Below are positions 1-7,332 of a stretch of DNA of 64,000 nt, piece by piece. The notes under the pieces were generated by a model. The model was not told the DNA's origin and ran no database searches. It saw only the letters and a program-made list of their open reading frames with translations. Source of the stretch: Reyranella sp. CPCC 100927 (GTDB taxonomy: Bacteria > Pseudomonadota > Alphaproteobacteria > Reyranellales > Reyranellaceae); contig NZ_VOHA01000008.1 of assembly GCF_007859315.1 (NCBI RefSeq), positions 62,001 through 126,000 of the forward strand, given 5' to 3'. Each line of letters starts with the position of its first letter. Position 1 is the stretch's first letter. Both the position numbers and the translations under genes were made by a program.

Positions 1-722
1 GTGTCGTTGTTGATCAGCAGCGTGATGTCGGGCTTGTAGAAGCCGGGATCGACCCGGTACTTCGTCACCTTCTGCCAGGAATAGTCGAAGATGCCGCGCG
101 ACGCCCAGCCATAGCCATCGACGGTATTGCGCTCCAGCAGCGTATAGACCTCGGGCGGCGCCGAGTTGATGGCGGTGCCGCCCAGCCGCTCGACCAGCGG
201 GCGGTACATCGGCGTCACGCGGATCTTCAGGCCCGTGAAGTCGGGCCTGGTGATCTCCTTGTTCAGGAAGATATGGGCCTGGTCGTAGTTGTAGAACCGG
301 GCCAGGAAATGCGTGTTGGCCTTCTCGATGTGCAGCTTGTCGATCAGTTCAAGGCCGCCGTTGCGCCGCAGCTCGGCCATCGGCACCTCGATCAGCTTCA
401 TCGCCTCGGCTTCCGGCAGCACGTTGCCGTAGTAGGCGCCCGATGTGGTGACGATGTCGACGATGCCGTCCTTCAGATTCTTGCCGACATCGAACAGCGG
501 CATCACCTTGGGCGCGCCGCCCAGGTACTGGATGCGGATCAGGCCCTTGCCCTTCTCGTTCACGTCCTTGATGTACTGCTCGAACTTGCGGGCGTAGGTC
601 GATCCTTCCTGGAAGGCCGCCACGCCCTTGAGAACGACCTCCTGCGCCAGCGCCGGCACGGAAGCCGCCACCAGCAGCATGCCACCGAACAAGGATCGCC
701 GCAGGGCGCGCTTCATGGTCAT
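1..722 (-). CDS. TRAP transporter solute-binding protein, DctP family (3' end cut by window edge)
   Basis: This is a periplasmic binding protein that delivers carboxylates, or related small acids, to a TRAP membrane carrier. The visible part is about 240 residues. It starts MTMKRALRR, followed by a hydrophobic stretch and a signal peptidase site after VPALAQ. The mature protein contains the DctP-like segments LKIRVTPMYRPLVERLGG and AINSAPPEVYTLLE, which in this family surround the ligand carboxylate. The ATG at 722 sits six bases after GGGGAGGA, which decides the start. The reading frame is open to base 1, so the C-terminus is missing, and the carrier genes (dctQ, dctM) would lie outside the window. 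The IclR gene ends 33 bases upstream on the same strand, so the two are probably co-transcribed. The ligand cannot be told from the sequence. Confidence 0.85.
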   Translation of the reverse strand, partial: MTMKRALRRSLFGGMLLVAASVPALAQEVVLKGVAAFQEGSTYARKFEQYIKDVNEKGKGLIRIQYLGGAPKVMPLFDVGKNLKDGIVDIVTTSGAYYGNVLPEAEAMKLIEVPMAELRRNGGLELIDKLHIEKANTHFLARFYNYDQAHIFLNKEITRPDFTGLKIRVTPMYRPLVERLGGTAINSAPPEVYTLLERNTVDGYGWASRGIFDYSWQKVTKYRVDPGFYKPDITLLINND

Positions 723-755
723 TGTCGTTCCTCCCCTTTTCACCGTTGACCAAGT

Positions 756-1562
756 CTAGATCGAATTACCGGCGATCACCGCCGCGACGTGGGCCAGCTT
801 GGGCCCGACCTCCTGCTCCGCCCGCCGCAGCGAGATCTCGAACGGCGGGCCGCCGCAATTGACGGCCAGCACGACACCGTCGGCCGTCACGATCGGCGCC
901 CCGACACCGACCACGTCGGCGCGCCATTCTCCGGCCGACACGCAGAAGCCACGGCGCTCCAGCGACTCGAAAGCGTGGTCGAGACCGCTGCGGACGCTGC
1001 GCCAGGCCTTGCCGCTGTGCTGACGCACGCGTTCCAGCAGGCCTTTGCGGTTGGCCTCCGACAAACCATAGAGATAGGCGCGCCCCATGGCGGTCGTCGC
1101 CAGCGGAATGCGGGCACCCAGGTCGAAGCGCGCCGGCGTCGCGCCGGCGTGCCGCACGGTATCGATGTTGATCATGTGCAGCTGGTCGCGCGCACCCAGT
1201 GAAACCGGCAGGCGCGTCGAATCGGCCAGGTCCTGCAGCATCGGGCGGGCCGCGATGCGGTACGGCATGCCGGCCAGCAGCGAATGGCACAGCGCCACCA
1301 CCGCCGCGCCGAGCGTATAGCGACCCAGCCGCGGCACGTATGCCAGATAGCCCAGCGCCGTCAGCGTTTCGGTCAGGCGCGATACGGTGGGTCGCGGCAA
1401 GCCGGTACGCTCGGCAAGCTCGGCATTGCTGAGCGCGTTCTCGCCGGGACGGAAAACCCGCAGGACGAGAAGCCCACGGGCAAGTCCCTGGACGGCGTAG
1501 GTCTCCTCGCCTTCGAGCTGATCGGTCTCAGCCTTGCGCTGTTGGGGGCTTATTCGCGCCAT
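756..1562 (-). CDS. IclR family transcriptional regulator
   Basis: This is a DNA-binding regulator of 268 residues, probably sensing a catabolic acid. Residues about 25-85 form the winged helix (QGLARGLLVLRVF, then NAELAERTGLPRPTVSRLTETL). The rest is the IclR effector domain, with typical segments such as DLGARIPLATTAMGRAYL and the C-terminal VGVGAPI. A longer frame exists from a TTG at 1598. The ATG at 1562 is preferred because a perfect palindrome (1570-1588) lies just upstream and would otherwise be inside the coding region. The gene precedes the TRAP binding-protein gene on the same strand with a 33-base gap. It therefore probably controls itself and that transporter. The effector is unknown. 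Confidence 0.9.
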   Translation of the reverse strand: MARISPQQRKAETDQLEGEETYAVQGLARGLLVLRVFRPGENALSNAELAERTGLPRPTVSRLTETLTALGYLAYVPRLGRYTLGAAVVALCHSLLAGMPYRIAARPMLQDLADSTRLPVSLGARDQLHMINIDTVRHAGATPARFDLGARIPLATTAMGRAYLYGLSEANRKGLLERVRQHSGKAWRSVRSGLDHAFESLERRGFCVSAGEWRADVVGVGAPIVTADGVVLAVNCGGPPFEISLRRAEQEVGPKLAHVAAVIAGNSI

Positions 1563-1569
1563 GATGCAT

Positions 1570-1588
1570 AATTTCAGATTCTGAAATT
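1570..1588. promoter_or_regulatory. Putative IclR operator palindrome
   Basis: A perfect inverted repeat AATTTCAG-ATT-CTGAAATT, with eight-base arms and a three-base spacer, lies 8 to 26 bases upstream of the preferred ATG of the IclR gene. Its AT-rich core stands out from the GC-rich surroundings. IclR regulators often bind imperfect palindromes of this size that overlap their own promoter. Binding by this protein is an inference. Confidence 0.6.
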
Positions 1589-1603
1589 GAATTGTCAAGA
1601 CTG

Positions 1604-1690
1604 CGCTGTCATCCCGAGCGTAGCGAGGGATCTTCTGAAGATGGCGTGCAGTGCATCAAAAGATCCCTCGCTGCGCTCGGGATGACAGCG
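1604..1690. repeat. REP-like inverted repeat
   Basis: Two inverted arms of about 30 bases (1604-1634 and 1660-1690) can pair almost perfectly, with a loop of about 25 bases. Each arm contains the core TCATCCCGAGCG(T/C)AGCGAGGG. A single arm of the same core recurs at 5979-6002. The element lies between the 3' end of the amidohydrolase gene and the 5' end of the IclR gene. It looks like a palindromic dispersed repeat, and may also act as a transcription barrier. Confidence 0.75.
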
Positions 1691-1732
1691 GAGATCGAAC
1701 CATCGCGTGCGTCCATACGGAACAGGCTCTCG

Positions 1733-2632
1733 CTAGAACCCGTAGAGCGTCGCCGGGTTGGTGACGAGGATGCGCTTGCGCAGCGTTGGATCCGGCGCCC
1801 AGCGGCCCAGGATCTCCAAGGTCTCGCCGGTGCGCATCATGCGCCGGCCGAAATGCACATGCGGCCAGTCGCTGCCCCACAGCATGCGATCGGGGGCGGC
1901 AGCCAAGAGGGCCTGGGCCAGCGGATCGATATCGGTCCAGTCGCGCGCCTGCGCACTGGCCCGATAGGCGCCGGAAAGTTTCACCCAACAGCGGCCGCCC
2001 TTCACCAGGTCGAGCATCGCCTTGAACGCAGGGTGTTCGACGCCGTCGGCCGCGCCGACCGAGGCCATGTGATCGATCACGACCGGCACCGGCAGGCCGG
2101 CCAGCCGCGGCGCCACGTCGAGCAGCCGCGCCGGAGTGGTGAGCAGCTGCAGGTGCCAACCCATGGCGGCGATGCGTGAAGCCAGTACTTCCAGCGCATC
2201 GAAACCGATGCCGCCGCCGACCGACACGTTGAGCCGCAGGCCGCGCACGCCGGCGTCGTGCATGTCGCGCAGCGTGCTCTCGCCGACATCGGCGGCGGCC
2301 ACGGCGATGCCGCGCAGCCGCATGCGGTGGCTGCGCAGGACCTCCAGCATCAGGTGGTTGTCGGTGCCGTGCACGCTCACCTGCACCAACACGCCGCGCG
2401 TCATGCCGAGCCCATCGAGCATGCGAAGGTACGCCGTCTCCGTGGCTTCCGGCGGCGTGTAGCTGCGCTCGGCAACGAAGGGATATTCGTACCCGTCGCC
2501 GATGACGTGGGCGTGCGTGTCGCAGGCTCCAAACGGCACCGGCCATGACGGCGGCTGCATGTCGGGACGCGGCCCGGCACAGGCTGGCGCGGCATCGGTC
2601 GCCAGCGGATGGACAGGTACGTGGCGGACCAT
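1733..2632 (-). CDS. Amidohydrolase-2 family hydrolase, 2-pyrone-4,6-dicarboxylate lactonase-like
   Basis: This is a 299-residue TIM-barrel metal hydrolase. It shows the amidohydrolase signatures CDTHAHV near the N-terminus, VPVVIDHMASVG in the middle and MLWGSDWPHVHF near the C-terminus, where the Asp is the catalytic base. The layout, with a single DTHxH strand and the GSDWPH motif, resembles LigI-type lactonases that open 2-pyrone-4,6-dicarboxylate in aromatic breakdown. The ATG at 2632 has GGAGAA eight bases upstream and is preferred over a GTG at 2677. The gene is divergent from the MFS carrier. That arrangement suggests the carrier imports a substrate for this enzyme. The exact lactone or amide is not certain. 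Confidence 0.8.
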   Translation of the reverse strand: MVRHVPVHPLATDAAPACAGPRPDMQPPSWPVPFGACDTHAHVIGDGYEYPFVAERSYTPPEATETAYLRMLDGLGMTRGVLVQVSVHGTDNHLMLEVLRSHRMRLRGIAVAAADVGESTLRDMHDAGVRGLRLNVSVGGGIGFDALEVLASRIAAMGWHLQLLTTPARLLDVAPRLAGLPVPVVIDHMASVGAADGVEHPAFKAMLDLVKGGRCWVKLSGAYRASAQARDWTDIDPLAQALLAAAPDRMLWGSDWPHVHFGRRMMRTGETLEILGRWAPDPTLRKRILVTNPATLYGF

Positions 2633-2767
2633 GGCGTTCTCCAGAACGACAGTCGGCGCTGCCCGCCAGTGAAGCACTCCCCCGGCGCGACGACAAATCC
2701 TGTCGGCAGCGCAAGGCAGCGACCCGCCGGACGCGGGCGTGCCGCCGGCCGGCCCATGCTAGGGTCG

Positions 2768-3964
2768 ATGTCGATGAATCAACAACGCGCGTGGGCAGCC
2801 ATCGCTGCCGCAACCCTGCTCAACCTTCCCATGGGATCACTCTACGCCTTCAGCGTGCTGCTGAAGCCGCTGGAGGAGTCGCTGGGTGCCACGCGCTCGG
2901 AACTGTCGATCGTGTTCGCGATCGCCACGATCTGCTTCACGCTGGGCATGAACCTGGCGCCGCGGCTGTTCCATGTTGCCCCGGCGCCGGTGCTGATCGC
3001 ATTGTGCACTGTCGGCGGCACGATCGGGCTGGCGCTGGCGGCGACGGCCGACAGCCTGGTGCGCCTGGCCCTGGGCTACGGCGTCCTGTTCGGCATCTGC
3101 GGCGGCGCCGCCTATATCTTCCTGCAGCAGGGCGTCAACCTGCTGGTGCACGGTCACCGCGGCCTGGTGAACGGCTACATCGTCAGCCTCTATCCCGCCG
3201 GCGCCATGATCGCGGCACCGGCGTTCGGCTGGGCGCTGACCGACTGGGGCGTGCGCGGCACGATCGCCGGCCTGGCCGGCGTTGTCGCGGCGACAGGGCT
3301 GGCGGCCACGGCGCTGGTCCTGCATGCCGGCGTGCAGCTGCCGCCAGCGGCGCGCGCGGCAACCCCGACCAGCGGTCCGTCTCGCGTGGTGATCTTCTGG
3401 CAGATCTGGACCGCGTTCTTCCTGGCTGCCGCCGCCGGCCTGACGGTGCTGAGCCAGGCAGCCGGCATCATCGTCGCCTACGGCGGGTCTACGGCGATGG
3501 CACTGGGCGCCACGACAGCCATCACGGGCGCCATCGCGGCGGCACGCCTGGGCGGCGGCTGGCTGGTCGACCAGTTCCCGATCCCGGTCGTGATGGCCGC
3601 CGCCCACGTGCTGGCGCTCGCCGGCACGATCACGCTGACCCTGTGGCCGACACCCCTGGTGTCCCTGGCAACCTTGGCGATGATCGGCATGGGCTACGGC
3701 TTCATCTCCGGATCGACGGCCGGCGCCGTCGCGTTCTATTGGCCCAGCAGCGACTACGGCCGCATCGCCAGCCGCCTCTACATCGCCTGGTGCACCGCCG
3801 CCGTCACCCTGCCGGTGCTGGCCGGGCACCTGTATGACCTCTCCGGCGGCTACCGCCTGGCGGTGATCATCGCCGGCGCCGGCAACCTGCTGGGCATCGT
3901 CGTCGCCTGCTTCCTGCCGCGGCAATCGCCGGCGGCCGCCAAGCCTGGCGATGTGCGGCCGTGA
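2768..3964 (+). CDS. MFS transporter (oxalate/formate antiporter-like)
   Basis: This is an inner-membrane carrier of about 398 residues with about 12 hydrophobic segments. The first segment carries NLPMGSLYAFSVLLKPLEES, a pattern seen in the OFA and related monocarboxylate branches of the major facilitator superfamily. The frame is open further upstream, but hydrophobic, conserved-looking sequence begins only at MSMNQQRAW. AGGG at 2761-2764 would serve the ATG at 2774 better than the one at 2768, so the true start may be two codons later. The 3' end overlaps a GTGA just before the next gene. Its substrate is unknown. Its position beside a lactonase-like enzyme and a binding protein suggests an organic acid. 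Confidence 0.8.
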   Translation: MSMNQQRAWAAIAAATLLNLPMGSLYAFSVLLKPLEESLGATRSELSIVFAIATICFTLGMNLAPRLFHVAPAPVLIALCTVGGTIGLALAATADSLVRLALGYGVLFGICGGAAYIFLQQGVNLLVHGHRGLVNGYIVSLYPAGAMIAAPAFGWALTDWGVRGTIAGLAGVVAATGLAATALVLHAGVQLPPAARAATPTSGPSRVVIFWQIWTAFFLAAAAGLTVLSQAAGIIVAYGGSTAMALGATTAITGAIAAARLGGGWLVDQFPIPVVMAAAHVLALAGTITLTLWPTPLVSLATLAMIGMGYGFISGSTAGAVAFYWPSSDYGRIASRLYIAWCTAAVTLPVLAGHLYDLSGGYRLAVIIAGAGNLLGIVVACFLPRQSPAAAKPGDVRP

Positions 3965-4020
3965 CTCGCCCGGCGCCGGAGGATAGCCTGCCGGCGGCCC
4001 AACACCCCGGGAGGCAGGCG

Positions 4021-5604
4021 ATGCTGTCCTACGTCCATCGGCCGCTACGCACCATTGTGACTGCCGCCCTGCTCGCGTTTGCCGCCGCCCTGCCGGCGCA
4101 GGCACAGGTCACGCTGCGCGCGGCGTTGCACTCCGACCTCAAGATCCTGGACCCGATCTGGACCACGGCACTGATCTCCTCGCACCACGGCTATCTCGTC
4201 TACGACACGCTGTTCGCGCTCGACGAGTCGCTGCAGCCCCAGCCGCAGATGGTCGAGACGTACGACGTCAGCCCCGACAAGCTGGTATGGACCTTCACCC
4301 TGCGGGACGGCCTTGCGTTTCACGACGGGGCGCCGGTCACGGCCGAGGACTGCGTACAATCGCTGAAGCGCTGGGCGGCACGCGACACCGTGGGCCAGAA
4401 GCTGATGTCGCATGCGGCCGACCTGGCCGTGGTCGACGTCCGCACCTTCCGTCTGACGTTGAAGGAACCTTACGGCCTGGTGGTGCAAAGCCTGGCGAAA
4501 TCAGGATCCAACGTGCCGTTCATGATGCCCAAGCGCATCGCGGCCACCGACCCCAATACCCAGATCACCGACGCCACGGGCTCCGGCCCCTTCATTTTCC
4601 TCAAGGACCAGTGGAAGCCCGGCGAAAAAGCGGTCTACGTCAAGAATCCGAAATACAAGCCGCGCAGCGAACCGGCATCGGGGCTGGCCGGCGGCAAGGT
4701 CGCCAAGGTCGACCGGATCGAATGGGTATGGATCCCCGATTCCCAGACCCAGGTGAACGCGCTCATCGGCGGTGAGATCGACATGATCGAGATCATCTCG
4801 CCCGACCTGCTGCCGCTGCTCGCCAGCAACGCCGACATCGAAACCCGCGTGGTCAACCGTGCCGGCCGGCAGTACGCCATGCGCTTCAACACCCTGCACA
4901 AGCCGTTCGACAATCCCAAGGTCCGCGCCGCGGTGTTCATGGCGTTGAGCCAGAAGGGCTTCCTCGATGCCAATGTCGGCGACGCCAAATGGTACCGCGA
5001 ATGCAAGTCGCTGTTCCCGTGCGGCTCGCCGCTGGAATCGACCAAGGGCTGGGACGACAAGCTGACCGGCGACGCGGCGCAGGCCAAGACGGCGCTGACC
5101 GCCGCCGGCTACGACGGCACGCCAATCGTGCTGCTGCACCAGACCGACACGCCGGGCCATAACAACCTCGCCACCGTCGCCAAGGCGCAGTTGGAACGTG
5201 CCGGTTTCAAGATCGATCTGCAGCCCATGGACTGGCAGACCCTGGTGGCGCGACGGGCCAAGAAGGAGCCGCCGGCGCAGGGCGGCTGGCACGCCTACTT
5301 CACGTCGTGGAGTTCGGTCGACGTGCTGGATCCGGTCTCCACCAGCTTCCTCAACGCGGCCTGCGACAAGGCGACGTTCGGCTGGCCGTGCGATCCGGGC
5401 CTGGAGAAGCTGCGCGACCAGTATGCGCGCGAGACCGATCCTGCCAAACACAAGGCGATCGCCGAGGCGGTCCAGCTCTATGTGCTCAACTATCCGACGC
5501 ATGTGCCGCTGGGCCAGTTCACGACGCCGACGGCGCTGCGCCGCACCGTGACCGGCCTGCTGACGGCACCGGCCCTGGCCTTCTGGAACATCGAAAAGAA
5601 GTAG
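4021..5604 (+). CDS. ABC transporter substrate-binding protein, family 5 (peptide/nickel type)
   Basis: This is a periplasmic binding protein of 527 residues, the normal size for DppA/OppA relatives. A signal peptide ends at about ALPAQAQ. The mature protein has the family start (DLKILDPIWTTALISSHHGYLVYDTLF) and typical family segments such as VWTFTLRDGLAFHDGAPVTAEDCVQSL and AVFMALSQ, each seen in pieces. The ATG at 4021 follows GGGAGG by six bases. No permease or ATPase gene is adjacent, so it is an orphan binding protein here. It follows the MFS gene by 56 bases and precedes a small cupin gene by 7 bases, so the three genes are probably one transcript. The ligand is unknown. Confidence 0.85.
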   Translation: MLSYVHRPLRTIVTAALLAFAAALPAQAQVTLRAALHSDLKILDPIWTTALISSHHGYLVYDTLFALDESLQPQPQMVETYDVSPDKLVWTFTLRDGLAFHDGAPVTAEDCVQSLKRWAARDTVGQKLMSHAADLAVVDVRTFRLTLKEPYGLVVQSLAKSGSNVPFMMPKRIAATDPNTQITDATGSGPFIFLKDQWKPGEKAVYVKNPKYKPRSEPASGLAGGKVAKVDRIEWVWIPDSQTQVNALIGGEIDMIEIISPDLLPLLASNADIETRVVNRAGRQYAMRFNTLHKPFDNPKVRAAVFMALSQKGFLDANVGDAKWYRECKSLFPCGSPLESTKGWDDKLTGDAAQAKTALTAAGYDGTPIVLLHQTDTPGHNNLATVAKAQLERAGFKIDLQPMDWQTLVARRAKKEPPAQGGWHAYFTSWSSVDVLDPVSTSFLNAACDKATFGWPCDPGLEKLRDQYARETDPAKHKAIAEAVQLYVLNYPTHVPLGQFTTPTALRRTVTGLLTAPALAFWNIEKK

Positions 5605-5611
5605 GTTGTCC

Positions 5612-5962
5612 ATGCGCGTGCACAATCTGTACACCGATGCCAACGGCGAGTCGCATTTCCGCGACATCGAGATTGAATGGGTCGAGGAGACACCCGGCGG
5701 CAAGCTGTCGAAGCGGCTGCCCGCCACCGGCATCATCTTCCGCCAGGTGCCGCCGACCTATGATCTGGATTGGCACCCCGCGCCGCGGCGGCAATACATC
5801 ATCAACCTCGATGCCGGCGTGCAGATCACAGCCAGCGACGGCGAGGCGCGCGTCATCGGCGCCGGCGAGGTGATCCTGGTCGAGGACGTCAGCGGCAAGG
5901 GCCATCTGTCCAAGGCGATCAACGGCAAGCTGCGCCACTGCATCTTCGTGCCGATCGATTAG
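5612..5962 (+). CDS. Small cupin-domain protein
   Basis: This is a 116-residue single-domain protein. It has the cupin pattern of short beta strands: RRQYIINLDAGVQITASDGE, then RVIGAGEVILVEDVSGKGH, where G-x-V-x-L-x-E-D and the final His fit the second cupin motif. The first motif lacks the usual His pair, so metal binding is doubtful. It starts at the ATG at 5612, seven bases after the binding-protein stop codon, which suggests translational coupling. The role is unknown. Small cupins in such operons often act as isomerases or binding accessories. Confidence 0.7.
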   Translation: MRVHNLYTDANGESHFRDIEIEWVEETPGGKLSKRLPATGIIFRQVPPTYDLDWHPAPRRQYIINLDAGVQITASDGEARVIGAGEVILVEDVSGKGHLSKAINGKLRHCIFVPID

Positions 5963-5978
5963 TACCTGGAACACAACC

Positions 5979-6002
5979 GTCATCCCGAGCGCAGCGAGGG
6001 AT
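5979..6002. repeat. Single arm of the REP-like repeat
   Basis: One copy of the core GTCATCCCGAGCGCAGCGAG, continuing GGG, lies between the 3' ends of the convergent cupin and enolase-superfamily genes. It matches the arms at 1604-1634 and 1660-1690 except at one variable base. No second arm is visible here, so it looks like a solo or decayed copy. Confidence 0.7.
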
Positions 6003-6018
6003 GGCGGGCGCTCAGCTT

Positions 6019-7155
6019 TCAGCAGACCCGATAACGATCGACGACCGCACGATCGAGCGTGACGCCCAAGCCGGGACCCGACGGCAGCAGCAGGTGGCCG
6101 CCATCCAGCACCAGCGGTTGGCTGAGCAAGTTCGTGCGCAGCGGATTGTCGCTCATGTCGTATTCGACCAGGGTCGGATAGGGCACGTTGTCGCCGTGCG
6201 GTGTGACCGGCAATGACGCCACGAGGTGCAAGGCTGCGGCCAGTCCCACGGCGCCGCCCCAGGCATGCGGCGAGACCCGCAGGTTGGCGGCGTGCGCCAT
6301 CACCGCGATGCGCCGGGCTTCGGTCAGGCCGCCCACCGTCGGGATGGACGGCTGCACGATATCGACGCAGCGCCCATCGATCAGCTGCTTGAAATCACGC
6401 AAGGTGTAATGCGCCTCGCCGGCGGCGACCGGAATGGGCGAGCGTGCCCGCAACTCGGCATAGCCCCTGAGATCGGCCGGCGGCAGCGGCTCCTCCAGCC
6501 AATGGATGTCGTAGCGCTCGATGGCGCGGATACAGGCCAGCGCCATGTCGACGGTATAGTTGCCGTTCACGTCGACGATCAGGAGCGCGTCGTCCCCCAG
6601 CATCTCACGCGCCAGCCTGCAGCGCGCCGCATCGTCCTGCGGTCCGCGGCCGATCTTGATCTTGGCGCCGACATACGGGTGGGCCTTCACCGCCGCCAGC
6701 TGATGCTCGAGCTGGTTCGTCGGGTCTTTCGAGAAGAAGCCGGTCGAGGCATAGACCGGCAGCCGGGTCGTCGCACAGCCGCCGATCAGATCGCAGGCCC
6801 GCACGCCATGGGTTCGACCGATGGCATCGTGCAGCGCCAGATTGATGCCGGACAGGCAGGCCGTGAGCTGGTTCTGGGCGCCCAGATGGTACATCCGGTT
6901 GCGGATGCCGGCTTCGACATGATCGAAGTCGTAGATCGACCGGCCGCGAAACAGGGGCTCGATCATCTGGAAGTAGGCTGCCGTGACGCGGGGATCGCCG
7001 AAGGCTTCGCCAACACCTCTCACGCCCGTGTCAGTTTCCAGCTCGATCAGGCCACCCAGGCGGCGGTTGCCGATGGCGCGCGACATGCCGAACGCCTTCT
7101 CCGGCGGCATGGCGTATTCCAGGCCGATGAATCCCAATCGTTCGATCGTGGGCAC
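6019..7155 (-). CDS. Enolase superfamily enzyme (mandelate racemase/muconate lactonizing type)
   Basis: This is a 378-residue enzyme that abstracts a proton next to a carboxylate, as in racemases and sugar-acid dehydratases. The active site can be read directly: K165-I-K167 (AKIKIGRG), metal ligands D195 (IVDVNGNY), E221 (HWLEEP) and E247 (AAGEAHY), and a C-terminal His297 (RVSPHAWGG). A KxK motif plus a His base is typical of the mandelate racemase subgroup. The GTG at 7155 is chosen because GGGAGG lies five bases upstream. The frame continues further upstream without family similarity. The substrate is probably an alpha-hydroxy or sugar acid but cannot be fixed from sequence. Confidence 0.88.
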   Translation of the reverse strand: MPTIERLGFIGLEYAMPPEKAFGMSRAIGNRRLGGLIELETDTGVRGVGEAFGDPRVTAAYFQMIEPLFRGRSIYDFDHVEAGIRNRMYHLGAQNQLTACLSGINLALHDAIGRTHGVRACDLIGGCATTRLPVYASTGFFSKDPTNQLEHQLAAVKAHPYVGAKIKIGRGPQDDAARCRLAREMLGDDALLIVDVNGNYTVDMALACIRAIERYDIHWLEEPLPPADLRGYAELRARSPIPVAAGEAHYTLRDFKQLIDGRCVDIVQPSIPTVGGLTEARRIAVMAHAANLRVSPHAWGGAVGLAAALHLVASLPVTPHGDNVPYPTLVEYDMSDNPLRTNLLSQPLVLDGGHLLLPSGPGLGVTLDRAVVDRYRVC

Positions 7156-7332
7156 GAGGTCCTCCCGGCGAATGACCTGACGGAGCACCCCTTTACGACG
7201 AAAGTTCGGTGCCCGAAACCGGCCTGTGCATTGTCGGGCCGGAAACGATGGATGACTTGCCGCAAGCGCCTTCCTATGATGCCGGCCGTTTTCGCCGACC
7301 CGGGGGGCACGTGTGACAGGAGGAGTCTGTGG

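Noticed and set aside
6226-7332. Upstream extension of lptD
   Set aside because: It runs antisense through the enolase-superfamily gene. The signal peptide and AGGAGG site place the lptD start at 7333.
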